In this document: positions 11,874 to 20,250 of the stretch, piece by piece | Numbering within the stretch: the first letter of the stretch is position 1 | Layout: every line of letters begins with the position of its first letter | From: CAYRLW01 sp964425215 | GTDB lineage: Bacteria > Spirochaetota > Spirochaetia > Treponematales > Breznakiellaceae | Assembly (NCBI GenBank): GCA_964425215.1 | Contig: CAYRLW010000033.1 | Coordinates: 1-41,984, forward strand | Direction of reading: 5' to 3' | DNA length: 41,984 nt | Program-made: the position numbers and the translations under genes | The notes under the pieces: generated by a model | Databases searched by the model: none | What the model was told of the DNA's origin: nothing | The model's input: only the letters and a program-made list of their open reading frames with translations

Positions 11874-13919
11874 ATGAAACGGATCGCCATTGTTACGGAC
11901 CACCAAGCCCACAGTTTGGGCCATTTCTTAAAAAAAAATATGGAGACTATTTTGGGAGGCTTTGTTCACATTACCAACCGGTATTTGGACGAAGGCCCCC
12001 AGGGGCCTGGTATCGACGATGACGTGATTTTAGTAATGACCAAAGAAAAGGCTATTCAAATAAAGAATCGGGTGGTCGACGCGAAACGAATTATCGTGGC
12101 GAATCGAACGATTCGGACCCGGGAAATCTACCCCATCTGTTCAATACCGCCGAACACTAAGGTTTTGGTGGTCAATGATAACGGCGAAACGACCCTAGAA
12201 TTTATGGCCCTGCTCTACAAGTTGGGAATAGATCACCTGAATCTGATTCCCTTTGATCCCCACCATGATTATCCGGATGTAAAGATCGCCGTTACCCCGG
12301 GAGAGGGAATTTACGTTCCTAAACATATCGGTACGGTGATCGATACGGGGAACCGGCTTTTTGACGTGTCCACCTTTATACAGATAATCGACATGCTCCA
12401 GCTGACCGACGGGGAAATTCAACGGCGTTTGTATCGATATTCTGAGGAGTTAGTTCCCCTGGATAGCGGTATCGATAAGCAATACCGGCAATTGTACCTG
12501 AAAAACCGAGAGTTGGACGCGATTCTGAACCTTTCCCACGAGGGAATTCTCTTGGTGGATACGGAGGGACGGATCGTCCTGTACAACCGGACGTTAAAAA
12601 ATCTTTTGGGGCTGGAAGAACCCCTGGGGAACGCTTTGTTTTCCCAATTGGTGGAGGACCCCCTGCGTTCTCTATTAGTCCAAGATCGGGTGGAGGATGA
12701 ACCGATAAAATATAAGGGGAAAATGCTTCTCCTTTCCAGCAAAATGATGGAGGTTTTTGGTCAGCGATCGGGGACCTACTACAATTTTAGGGATGTAACG
12801 TACCTTAATCAGCTGGAAGAAAATTTGGCAAAAAAACTGAAAGGGGCGGGGTTTATTGCCCAGTATTCCTTTAAGGATATCCTTAGTCGGTCGGCGATTT
12901 TGGAAAAATGTGTCCAACGGGCTAAACAATTTGCCCAATCGGATTTGCCCGTTCTGATTACGGGAGAAAGCGGTACCGGGAAGGAACTGTTTGCCCATTC
13001 TATCCACGGGGAGTCGAAGCGGCGGAATCGGCCCTTTGTGGCCTTTAATTGCGCCGCGGTGCCGGAAAATTTGGTAGAAAGCGAGTTGTTCGGCTACGAG
13101 GGGGGCGCCTTTACCGGGGCGTTACGGGAGGGTAAGGCGGGTCTCTTTGAACAGGCCAACCACGGGACTATTTTTTTGGACGAAATAGGGGACATGCCCT
13201 ACAATCTGCAATCAAAACTACTACGGGTCCTCCAGGAAGGTCAGATTATGCGCATTGGGTCCCAAAAGATTATCACCATCGATGTCCGGCTTATCTCCGC
13301 CACGAACCAGCCTATTTTAAACCGCATAGCCGCTGGGTCTTTCCGGGAAGATCTCTATTATCGCCTGAACGTCCTGCCTCTGCGCCTGCCGCCTTTGCGG
13401 GAACGGAAGGAGGACATTATCTTCCTTCTTAATCATTTCCTCCGGTCCTACGGACGGGAATCTGTCCGACTAACCGGCGAAGTGGAGGCTCTTTTGCTGG
13501 CCTATCCCTGGCCGGGGAATATACGGGAACTGTGGAACGTGGCATCCTTTATGGCGTTTTTCCCCGAGGGTCCTGTGGGGCTTGACCAATTACCCGAATA
13601 TTTGGGGGAAGCTTCGGAGAGCCAGGGGGAATGGACCGACCTTGTTTTCTCGGTTCCGGAGGATGAATTGTCGATGGTCCTGCAGGCTGTTTCCCAGCTT
13701 TCTTCCCTTCAAGGGGGCGCTGGAAGGGCTTCTATCGAAAAATACCTGCGAAACTCATCCCTGCCCTTGCGGGAAGGGCGGATTCGGGGGATCCTTTCCC
13801 TGGCCCAGACGTACCATTTGGTGGTGTCTGGTCCGGGGCGTGGGGGTACCCGGTTAACCGAAGAGGGAACCCGGTGTCTTAATTGGTTGAAAAATAGGAA
13901 GTCAATAAAGCCAGATTAA
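11874..13919 (+). CDS. Sigma-54-dependent activator with winged-helix-like C-terminus
   Basis: A 681-residue enhancer-binding protein. Residues 1-190 are an unclassified sensory domain, 212-320 a PAS-like domain, and about 335-575 the AAA+ sigma-54-interaction domain. The latter has Walker A GESGTGKE (364-371), GAFTGA (411-416), Walker B GTIFLDEIGD (431-440) and FREDLYYRLNVLPLRLPPLRER. The usual Fis-type helix-turn-helix is not seen. The tail (about 600-681) reads like a winged helix, with GRGGTRLTEEG as a possible wing. It sits just upstream, in the same direction, of an operon that begins with a sigma-54 promoter at 14060, so it is the likely activator of the hydrolase-transporter-amidase genes. 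Confidence 0.9.
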   Translation: MKRIAIVTDHQAHSLGHFLKKNMETILGGFVHITNRYLDEGPQGPGIDDDVILVMTKEKAIQIKNRVVDAKRIIVANRTIRTREIYPICSIPPNTKVLVVNDNGETTLEFMALLYKLGIDHLNLIPFDPHHDYPDVKIAVTPGEGIYVPKHIGTVIDTGNRLFDVSTFIQIIDMLQLTDGEIQRRLYRYSEELVPLDSGIDKQYRQLYLKNRELDAILNLSHEGILLVDTEGRIVLYNRTLKNLLGLEEPLGNALFSQLVEDPLRSLLVQDRVEDEPIKYKGKMLLLSSKMMEVFGQRSGTYYNFRDVTYLNQLEENLAKKLKGAGFIAQYSFKDILSRSAILEKCVQRAKQFAQSDLPVLITGESGTGKELFAHSIHGESKRRNRPFVAFNCAAVPENLVESELFGYEGGAFTGALREGKAGLFEQANHGTIFLDEIGDMPYNLQSKLLRVLQEGQIMRIGSQKIITIDVRLISATNQPILNRIAAGSFREDLYYRLNVLPLRLPPLRERKEDIIFLLNHFLRSYGRESVRLTGEVEALLLAYPWPGNIRELWNVASFMAFFPEGPVGLDQLPEYLGEASESQGEWTDLVFSVPEDELSMVLQAVSQLSSLQGGAGRASIEKYLRNSSLPLREGRIRGILSLAQTYHLVVSGPGRGGTRLTEEGTRCLNWLKNRKSIKPD

Positions 13920-14014
13920 CCAAATATTGCCTGTCCGCAGGACTTTCTTGTATGTTTTCTTATTTCTCTGCCGTCTTGAGGATTGGGAGTCGTACCACAA
14001 GCGCTTATAGTGTA

Positions 14015-14026
14015 TCTGTTTACAGA
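14015..14026. promoter_or_regulatory. Inverted repeat, possible activator site
   Basis: tctgt-tt-acaga is a 5-bp inverted repeat about 34 bp upstream of the sigma-54 promoter. It could be an upstream activator sequence, although it lies closer than usual. Low confidence; no second copy was found nearby. Confidence 0.25.
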
Positions 14027-14059
14027 ATCTTTTAAATAAAGCGGGACTGATGAGCCAAA

Positions 14060-14075
14060 TGGCATGTATTTTGCT
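14060..14075 (+). promoter_or_regulatory. Sigma-54 (-24/-12) promoter
   Basis: TGGCATGTATTTTGCT matches the consensus TGGCAYR-N4-TTGCW at every defined position. The GG and GC doublets are 12 bp apart as required. The expected start point, about 12 bp after the GC, is close to the ATG at 14088. It lies directly downstream of a sigma-54 activator gene and upstream of the hydrolase-transporter-amidase operon. Confidence 0.8.
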
Positions 14076-14087
14076 TAGTGAACGGAT

Positions 14088-14849
14088 ATGCCGAATCATC
14101 CTATGAAAAAAGATCGTGATAAACCCCTCATCGGTGTTCTTTCCAGTATTTTGGTAAACGAAACCGGTATGTTTCCCGGTATGGAACGTTCCTACGTAAA
14201 CCACGACTATATCGCCGCGGTGGAAGCCGCCGGCGGGGTACCGCTGATGATTCCCGTGGTTTCCGATCCGGAGCTGGTTCGCCGGCAGATTCAGGCGGTG
14301 GATGGGATACTCCTTACGGGGGGGTACGATCCTAATCCGTTGTTGTTCGGTGAAAATCCCAGCCGTCGGCTCGAGTTTATTTTCCCCGAGGTGGATGATC
14401 ATCAAATCGCGGCGATACATGGGGCGGATGAACTGCGTAAACCCATGTTGGGTATTTGCCGGGGGCTTCAGATCCTCAATGTCGCCTTTGGGGGTACCCT
14501 GTACCAGGATCTATCCTTGATTCCCAACAGCTATATCCAGCATATGCAAAAGAGCCGGCGGCACACCCCGGGGCACCCCGTAACCATCATGGACCACACG
14601 GTACTGCGTACCGTTTTTCAGACTCCCACGGTGGTGACCAATAGTTTTCACCATTTGGCGGTAAAGGATGTGGCGCCGGGTTTTACCGTCAACGCTTTAG
14701 CCGGCGACGGGGTAATCGAAGGAATCGAGCGGTTCGAAACGACGCCGATCGTGGCGGTCCAATGGCACCCGGAAATGATGGTGGAAAAACACCCGGAAAT
14801 GTTACGGCTCTTTCGATATTTTATAGAACTGGTTCAAGAAAACCGTTGA
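14088..14849 (+). CDS. Class I glutamine amidotransferase-like peptidase C26 (PuuD-like)
   Basis: A 253-residue cytoplasmic hydrolase of the gamma-glutamyl-GABA hydrolase or peptidase C26 family. The nucleophile cysteine is C124 in LGICRGLQILNV, and the partner histidine lies in VQWHPEM near residue 224. A glycine-rich oxyanion region LLTGGYDP is near 76-83. Known members cleave gamma-glutamyl amide bonds. It is the first gene of an operon with a Dpp-type importer and an amidase, so a gamma-glutamyl or other amide compound is a likely substrate. With ATG 14088 the sigma-54 transcript would be almost leaderless; ATG 14103 is an alternative, but neither has a good Shine-Dalgarno sequence. Confidence 0.85.
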   Translation: MPNHPMKKDRDKPLIGVLSSILVNETGMFPGMERSYVNHDYIAAVEAAGGVPLMIPVVSDPELVRRQIQAVDGILLTGGYDPNPLLFGENPSRRLEFIFPEVDDHQIAAIHGADELRKPMLGICRGLQILNVAFGGTLYQDLSLIPNSYIQHMQKSRRHTPGHPVTIMDHTVLRTVFQTPTVVTNSFHHLAVKDVAPGFTVNALAGDGVIEGIERFETTPIVAVQWHPEMMVEKHPEMLRLFRYFIELVQENR

Positions 14850-14907
14850 GGCAGGGGCCCATGGCCACCGAAGCTTTAGCGGAAAGGAAATGTTTAGGAG
14901 GCGTACG

Positions 14908-16401
14908 ATGAAAAGAGGTTCCCTTTTGCTAGCCCTGGTGCCCCTGTTCTGGGCGCTCACCGTTGCGGTTCCCGTTTTTGCGGGAAGCGACCCAAATACG
15001 ATTACCGTGGCCCTTCCGGCGGATATTACATCCCTGGATCCCATGGGACACAACGACATTTACTCGGAAAAGGTGTCTTTTTTGCTGTTCAACCGGCTTT
15101 TTAAGTTCGACACGAATTTTAAACCGGTCCCCGATGTGGCTAAAAGCTGGAAAAATCCCTCGCCTAAGGAATGGCTCATCACCATCCAGTCGGGGGTTAA
15201 ATTCCACGACGGGTCGGAGATGACATCGGCGGACGTAAAGTACAGCCTGGAACGGTCAAAAGAATCGCCCAAGGTAAAACACGTTCTGGCGGAAGTGGAA
15301 AGCGTCGCGGTGGTGGATAAATACACCGTAAAAATTACCACCAAAACCCCCTTTGCGCCGTTCCTCTTTACTTTGGCCCACGCGGGAGCCTCCATTGTCC
15401 CCCAAAAGTACGCCACTTCGTCGGATAATTGGAAGAATCCCATAGGATCGGGGCCCTATACCTTTGTCCAATGGTCCAGCGGCGATAAGGTCGTTTTAAA
15501 ACGAAACCCCAACTATTTTGACAAGACCAACATGGGTCAGGCCCAAACCATCGTGTTTAAGGTTGTCCCGGAAGCCACAAGCCGGACTATTGCTCTGGAA
15601 ACCGGGGAAGTAGACGCGGTATTCAACCTGAACGCTACGGATGTGGATAAGGTACAGTCCAATAGGAACCTAAAAGTGTACCAGAAACCCTCGACGGACA
15701 TCCAATATTTGGGGATGAACGGGGATAAGGCCCCCTTTAACAACGTAAAGGTTCGCCAGGCTTTTAATTATGCCATCGATAAGGACGCGGTTCTAACGGT
15801 GGCCCTGAATGGGTACGGAGAGGTGGCCTCTTCTATCATTCCCAGTACCATTTTTGGTCATAAGGACGGTCCTTACACCTACGATGCCAAAAAAGCTAAG
15901 GCCCTGCTCAAAGAAGCCAATTTTGACTTTAACCAGACCCTAAAACTCTGGGCTTCCGGGGATACGCGGAAAAAAATCGCCGAGGTGGTGCAGGCAAATT
16001 TGCAGGACCTGGGTATAAAATCGGAAATCGAAATGTTCGAATGGGGCGCCTATCTGCAGGCTACCAATTCGGGGAACCAGCAATTCTTCTTGTTGGGGTG
16101 GAGCTCGAACCCCGATCCGGATTCCATGCTCACCCCGTTGTTTAGTAAAGGGAGCATCGGCGCCCAAAACCGGACCCGGTACGTGAACGAAAAGGTTGAA
16201 CAGCTCCTGGCCGCTGGTCGGGTAGAAATGGACCAGGCAAAACGGCTAAAAATTTACAACGATCTTAGCGATATCGTCATGGCCGACGCGACTTGGGTGC
16301 CCCTATACACGGGCAACAACATTGTGGGGGCCAACGCCAAGCTCCAGGGGGTGGAACTGAGCCCCCAAGGACTCTGGAACATAGAAAAACTTCATTATTA
16401 A
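14908..16401 (+). CDS. Periplasmic substrate-binding protein, Dpp/Opp type
   Basis: A 497-residue family 5 solute-binding protein. The N-terminal signal peptide is KRGSLLLALVPLFWALTV with cleavage after VFA; there is no lipobox cysteine, so it is probably free in the periplasm. Typical family segments follow: TITVALPADITSLDPMG, VKFHDGSEMTSADVKYSLER, and IGSGPYTFVQWSSGDKVVLKRN. Start ATG 14908 follows aggagg. It delivers peptide-like ligands to the permeases encoded directly downstream. The exact ligand is not readable; neighbouring hydrolases suggest a gamma-glutamyl or amide compound. Confidence 0.92.
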   Translation: MKRGSLLLALVPLFWALTVAVPVFAGSDPNTITVALPADITSLDPMGHNDIYSEKVSFLLFNRLFKFDTNFKPVPDVAKSWKNPSPKEWLITIQSGVKFHDGSEMTSADVKYSLERSKESPKVKHVLAEVESVAVVDKYTVKITTKTPFAPFLFTLAHAGASIVPQKYATSSDNWKNPIGSGPYTFVQWSSGDKVVLKRNPNYFDKTNMGQAQTIVFKVVPEATSRTIALETGEVDAVFNLNATDVDKVQSNRNLKVYQKPSTDIQYLGMNGDKAPFNNVKVRQAFNYAIDKDAVLTVALNGYGEVASSIIPSTIFGHKDGPYTYDAKKAKALLKEANFDFNQTLKLWASGDTRKKIAEVVQANLQDLGIKSEIEMFEWGAYLQATNSGNQQFFLLGWSSNPDPDSMLTPLFSKGSIGAQNRTRYVNEKVEQLLAAGRVEMDQAKRLKIYNDLSDIVMADATWVPLYTGNNIVGANAKLQGVELSPQGLWNIEKLHY

Positions 16402-16419
16402 CGTATAACCGGGGGAGCC

Positions 16420-17367
16420 ATGCTGAGACAGTACATTTTAAAACGGACGGTTATGCTTCTCCCGGTTTTACTTGGGGTTACCTTTCTCGTTTTTACCATC
16501 ATAAGCCTTACCCCGGGGGACGTGGCTACCATGATCCTGGGGCAGGGCGCCACCGCCGAATCGGTGGCTAAACTCCGGCATCAGCTCGGGCTGGACGAGC
16601 CCCTGCTGATCCAGTACGGCCGGTATCTGGCCCATCTGTTGAGCGGGGATATGGGGATTTCCTACGCCACCCAAAAGCCGGTGGTGGACGAAATTATCAG
16701 CCGCTTCCCCAATACCCTGACCCTGGCGTTCTACAGTATTCTGGTCTCCATAGCCCTATCGATCCCCATCGGGGTTATCTCTGCGGTAAAGCAGTATTCC
16801 CTCTTTGATAACCTGGGGATGATCTTTGCGTTGGTGGGCATATCCATGCCCTCCTTTTGGTTGGGTTTAATTCTTATTATCGTTTTTGCCCTTAATTTGG
16901 GATGGTTTCCTTCCGGCGGGGCGGACCAGTGGAAAAGCATCGTTCTTCCGGCGATTACCCTGGGTGTCGCGTCTACCGCTTCCATAGCCCGGACGACCCG
17001 GTCTTCCATGTTGGAGGTGATCCGACAGGATTATATCCGGACTGCGAAGGCTAAAGGGGTAGGGAACCTTCAAGTTATCCTGAAGCACGCCTTAAAAAAT
17101 GCCCTGATACCGACTTTGACGGTTATCGGTTTGGAGTTCGGCGAATTGTTGGGAGGCGCGATTCTTACGGAGACGGTTTTTTCGTGGCCCGGTATCGGTC
17201 GGCTTATGGTCGAATCGATACAGAGGAAGGACACCCCCATGGTTTTGGGGTGCATCATCGTTTTTAGCGTGGCGTTCAGCGTGGTAAACCTTATCGTGGA
17301 TATCCTCTACGCCCTCATCGATCCTCGAATCAAAGCGAATTATCAAAAGAAAGGAAAGGCCGCATGA
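16420..17367 (+). CDS. ABC transporter permease, DppB type
   Basis: A 315-residue inner-membrane permease of the DppB/OppB family with six predicted helices. The N-terminus (LKRTVMLLPVLLGVTFLVFTIISLTPGD) and the EAA-loop region IRTAKAKGVGNLQVILKHALKNALIP are classical. It contacts one ATPase subunit and pairs with the DppC-type permease, whose start codon overlaps its stop by 4 bp (ATGA). It is the third gene of the sigma-54 operon, starting 18 bp after the binding-protein gene. Confidence 0.93.
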   Translation: MLRQYILKRTVMLLPVLLGVTFLVFTIISLTPGDVATMILGQGATAESVAKLRHQLGLDEPLLIQYGRYLAHLLSGDMGISYATQKPVVDEIISRFPNTLTLAFYSILVSIALSIPIGVISAVKQYSLFDNLGMIFALVGISMPSFWLGLILIIVFALNLGWFPSGGADQWKSIVLPAITLGVASTASIARTTRSSMLEVIRQDYIRTAKAKGVGNLQVILKHALKNALIPTLTVIGLEFGELLGGAILTETVFSWPGIGRLMVESIQRKDTPMVLGCIIVFSVAFSVVNLIVDILYALIDPRIKANYQKKGKAA

Positions 17368-18227
17368 ACAACGGGGTAAAGCATAAAAGCCGGGGAGCCG
17401 CTATTTGGCGCCGGTTTATTCGGAATAAAATGGCCGTAGCGGGTCTGGTTATTATTGGTTTGTTTGTGGGTTTGGCGGCCTTTGCTAACGTGATCGGGGA
17501 CTATCAAACTAGGGCCATAAAAATGAATATCAAGGAGCGGCATCAGGCTCCGAGCTTGAAGCATTATTTTGGCACCGACGAATTTGGCCGGGATATCTTT
17601 ATTCGGGTGGTCCACGGGACCCGGATATCCCTCTTTGTGGGAATCATTTCGGTCAGTATAGCCCTCTTCTTTGGAGGGATCCTGGGGTCCCTGGCGGGAT
17701 ACTACGGGGGACGGGTCGATTCGGTCATCATGCGGTTTTTGGATATTCTTTTGGCCATACCGGTGATCCTTCTGGCTATTACAATCGTGGCATCCCTGGG
17801 TACCAGTATTATCAATTTGATGATCGCCGTGGGGGTCGCCAATATTCCCGGGTTTGCCCGGGTTACCCGGGCTTCGGTGTTGGGCGTAAAAAGCAACGAG
17901 TATATCGAAGCGGCCCGGGCCATCGGTTCGCCCAATCATAAGATCCTCTTTAACCATATTTTGCCCAATTGTTTTGCCCCCATTATGGTGTACGCCACCC
18001 TGAAGGTAGCCACGGCGATTATGGCCACCGCGGGTTTAAGTTTTATCGGTTTAGGGGTAAAGCCGCCGACCCCCGAGTGGGGAAGCATGCTCGCTTCGGG
18101 CCGGGATTTTATCCGGGACCACATGCACGAAGTCTTTTTCCCCGGGATGATGATTGTTTTGTCGGTCCTTTCCTTGAATATGATCGGCGACGGTCTTCGG
18201 GACGCCCTGGATCCCCGGCTAAAATAG
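17364..18227 (+). CDS. ABC transporter permease, DppC type
   Basis: A 287-residue permease of the DppC/OppC family. The N-terminal segment (WRRFIRNKMAVAGLVIIGLFV), the periplasmic HYFGTDEFGRDIFIRVVHGTRISL motif and the EAA loop YIEAARAIGSPNHKILFNHILPN are all present. It forms the membrane channel with the DppB-type subunit. The start is fixed by the 4-bp overlap with the preceding gene, and the ATPase gene follows after 21 bp. Confidence 0.93.
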   Translation: MNNGVKHKSRGAAIWRRFIRNKMAVAGLVIIGLFVGLAAFANVIGDYQTRAIKMNIKERHQAPSLKHYFGTDEFGRDIFIRVVHGTRISLFVGIISVSIALFFGGILGSLAGYYGGRVDSVIMRFLDILLAIPVILLAITIVASLGTSIINLMIAVGVANIPGFARVTRASVLGVKSNEYIEAARAIGSPNHKILFNHILPNCFAPIMVYATLKVATAIMATAGLSFIGLGVKPPTPEWGSMLASGRDFIRDHMHEVFFPGMMIVLSVLSLNMIGDGLRDALDPRLK

Positions 18228-18248
18228 GGCAAAAGGACGGTAAGGCCC

Positions 18249-19244
18249 ATGGCTGAATTGGCACAAACGCAGGGAGACCTGTTAACCATAGACGACCTGG
18301 TGGTCCATTATAAAACCGACGATGGAACCGCCAAAGCGGTGAATGGACTCAAGCTCCGGCTACCCCGGGGAAAGACCGTGGGACTCGTCGGAGAAACCGG
18401 GGCGGGGAAAACTACCACCGCCCTTTCGGTGATGAATTTGATTCCCAAACCCCAGGGAAGGATAATTTCGGGGACGATTATCCTTGATGGTCAACCGATT
18501 CTCCAGTACAACGATAAACAGATGCGGAAGATCCGGGGGCAAACGGTCTCCATGATTTTTCAGGATCCCATGACCGCGTTGAACCCCGTTCTCACCGTGG
18601 GGGACCAGATCGCCGAGGTTATTTCTATACACCAGGGCTTGGGGAAACGGGAGGCCTGGGAAAAAGCCCGGAGCCTGTTGGAGCTGGTGGGGATCGATGG
18701 GGGCCGGGGAAACGAGTACCCCCACCAATTTTCCGGGGGTATGAAACAGCGGGTCGGCATCGCTATGGCCCTTTCCTGCAACCCCAAACTGCTTATCGCC
18801 GACGAGCCTACCACCGCTTTGGACGTGACCATCCAGGCCCAGGTGCTCCGGCTCATGGAGGACCTGAAGCAAAAATTAGGCATGTCCCTTCTGTTGATCA
18901 CCCACGATTTGGGGATTGTGGCGGACCTCTGCGACGACGTGGCCATTATGTACGCGGGAAGGATAGTGGAATACGGTTCTAAACAGGAAATATTCAAGAA
19001 TTACCAGCATCCCTATACCCGGGGGCTCTTTGGGTCCCTGCCCAAGATCCACGAAAAAAAGGGAAAACTAACCCCCATCCGGGGGCTGATGCCCGATCCC
19101 TTTAATGTACCCTTGGGTTGCCCCTTCCACGACCGTTGTGACCAGGCAATGGAAATCTGCTCTACCCAGGCACCGCTGGCCCACTCCTTTTCCGATAGCC
19201 ACTTTGCCGAATGTCATTTGTTTAGGGAGCAAAAGGATGTCTGA
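18249..19244 (+). CDS. ABC transporter ATPase, DppD type
   Basis: A 331-residue ATPase energising the importer. Walker A GETGAGKTT, Q-loop MIFQDPMTALNP, canonical-type signature FSGGMKQR, Walker B LLIADEPTTALD and H-loop LLITHD are intact. The C-terminal oligopeptide-transporter extension has the cysteine-bearing GCPFHDRC segment, which binds an iron-sulfur cluster in some relatives. It pairs with the DppF-type subunit, whose gene overlaps its 3' end by 8 bp. Confidence 0.93.
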   Translation: MAELAQTQGDLLTIDDLVVHYKTDDGTAKAVNGLKLRLPRGKTVGLVGETGAGKTTTALSVMNLIPKPQGRIISGTIILDGQPILQYNDKQMRKIRGQTVSMIFQDPMTALNPVLTVGDQIAEVISIHQGLGKREAWEKARSLLELVGIDGGRGNEYPHQFSGGMKQRVGIAMALSCNPKLLIADEPTTALDVTIQAQVLRLMEDLKQKLGMSLLLITHDLGIVADLCDDVAIMYAGRIVEYGSKQEIFKNYQHPYTRGLFGSLPKIHEKKGKLTPIRGLMPDPFNVPLGCPFHDRCDQAMEICSTQAPLAHSFSDSHFAECHLFREQKDV

Positions 19245-20250
19245 AAGTCTTGTATCGGTAAAAAATCTTAAAAAGTACTTTAAAACCGCCGCAGGGACTT
19301 TGCACGCGGTGGACGATATAAGCTTTGATATCCCCTCGGGAAAAACCCTCGGCCTGGTAGGAGAATCGGGGTGCGGGAAATCGACCACGGGGCGGCTCTT
19401 GCTCCGACTTTTGGAACCCACCGCCGGAGAGGTTTGGTTTGAGGGACAAAACGTCTTTTCCCTTGGGTCAAACGAACTGCGGACCCTAAGGACCAGGGCT
19501 CAGATCATCTTCCAGGACCCCTTTTCTTCCCTGGACCCCCGGATGAGTATCGCCGAAATTATCGAGGAACCCCTTAAAATCAACCGTTTGGGGGGTACGA
19601 AAAGTCAACGGCTGGACCGGGTGTACCATTTGATGGACCTGGTCGGCTTAGCGCGGCGCTACGCCCCCAGTTACCCCCACGAATTGGATGGGGGACGTCT
19701 GCAACGGGTCGGTATAGCCCGGGCCCTTTCGATGGATACGAAGTTCATCGTCTGCGACGAGCCCGTTTCGGCCCTCGACGTATCGATCCGGGCCCAGATC
19801 CTTAATCTGCTGGGGGATTTGCAGGAACAATTAGGGCTAACATACCTGTTTATTACCCACGATCTGGCGGTGGTGCACCATTTTTCCGATGAAATCATCG
19901 TCATGTACCTGGGCAAAATTGTGGAACAGGCCCCGTCCCAGGAACTTTTTGCCCGGCCCATCCACCCGTACACCGAGGCCCTGCTTTCGGCCATTCCCGA
20001 ACCGACGGTGGATAAAAAGGGTGAACGGATTATCCTTAAGGGGGAGCTGGCGTCCCCCATCGACCCTAAACCGGGATGCCGTTTCGCGGGCCGCTGTCCC
20101 TACGCCCAGGAAATTTGCTTTGCTAAAGAACCAATGCTCGAAACGGTACCCCCCCTGGACTCTCTGGTAGCTGACAGCCCCGGAGCCGTGCCGGCGGCTC
20201 ATCGGGTGGCCTGCCACCTCTTTAAAGAAAGTCGTCCTGGTCGACCATGA
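19237..20250 (+). CDS. ABC transporter ATPase, DppF type, with altered signature motif
   Basis: A 337-residue ATPase, partner of the DppD-type subunit. Walker A GESGCGKST (42-50), Q-loop IIFQDPFSSLDP, Walker B FIVCDEPVSALD and H-loop FITHD are intact. The ABC signature reads LDGGR (150-154) instead of the family-typical FSGGQ/LSGGQ, with the conserved serine replaced by aspartate. One of the two composite ATP sites may therefore be weak. The C-terminal extension has CRFAGRCPYAQEIC. The start is ATG 19237, inside the end of the dppD-type gene. The longer upstream frame is not protein-like. Confidence 0.9.
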   Translation: MSESLVSVKNLKKYFKTAAGTLHAVDDISFDIPSGKTLGLVGESGCGKSTTGRLLLRLLEPTAGEVWFEGQNVFSLGSNELRTLRTRAQIIFQDPFSSLDPRMSIAEIIEEPLKINRLGGTKSQRLDRVYHLMDLVGLARRYAPSYPHELDGGRLQRVGIARALSMDTKFIVCDEPVSALDVSIRAQILNLLGDLQEQLGLTYLFITHDLAVVHHFSDEIIVMYLGKIVEQAPSQELFARPIHPYTEALLSAIPEPTVDKKGERIILKGELASPIDPKPGCRFAGRCPYAQEICFAKEPMLETVPPLDSLVADSPGAVPAAHRVACHLFKESRPGRP

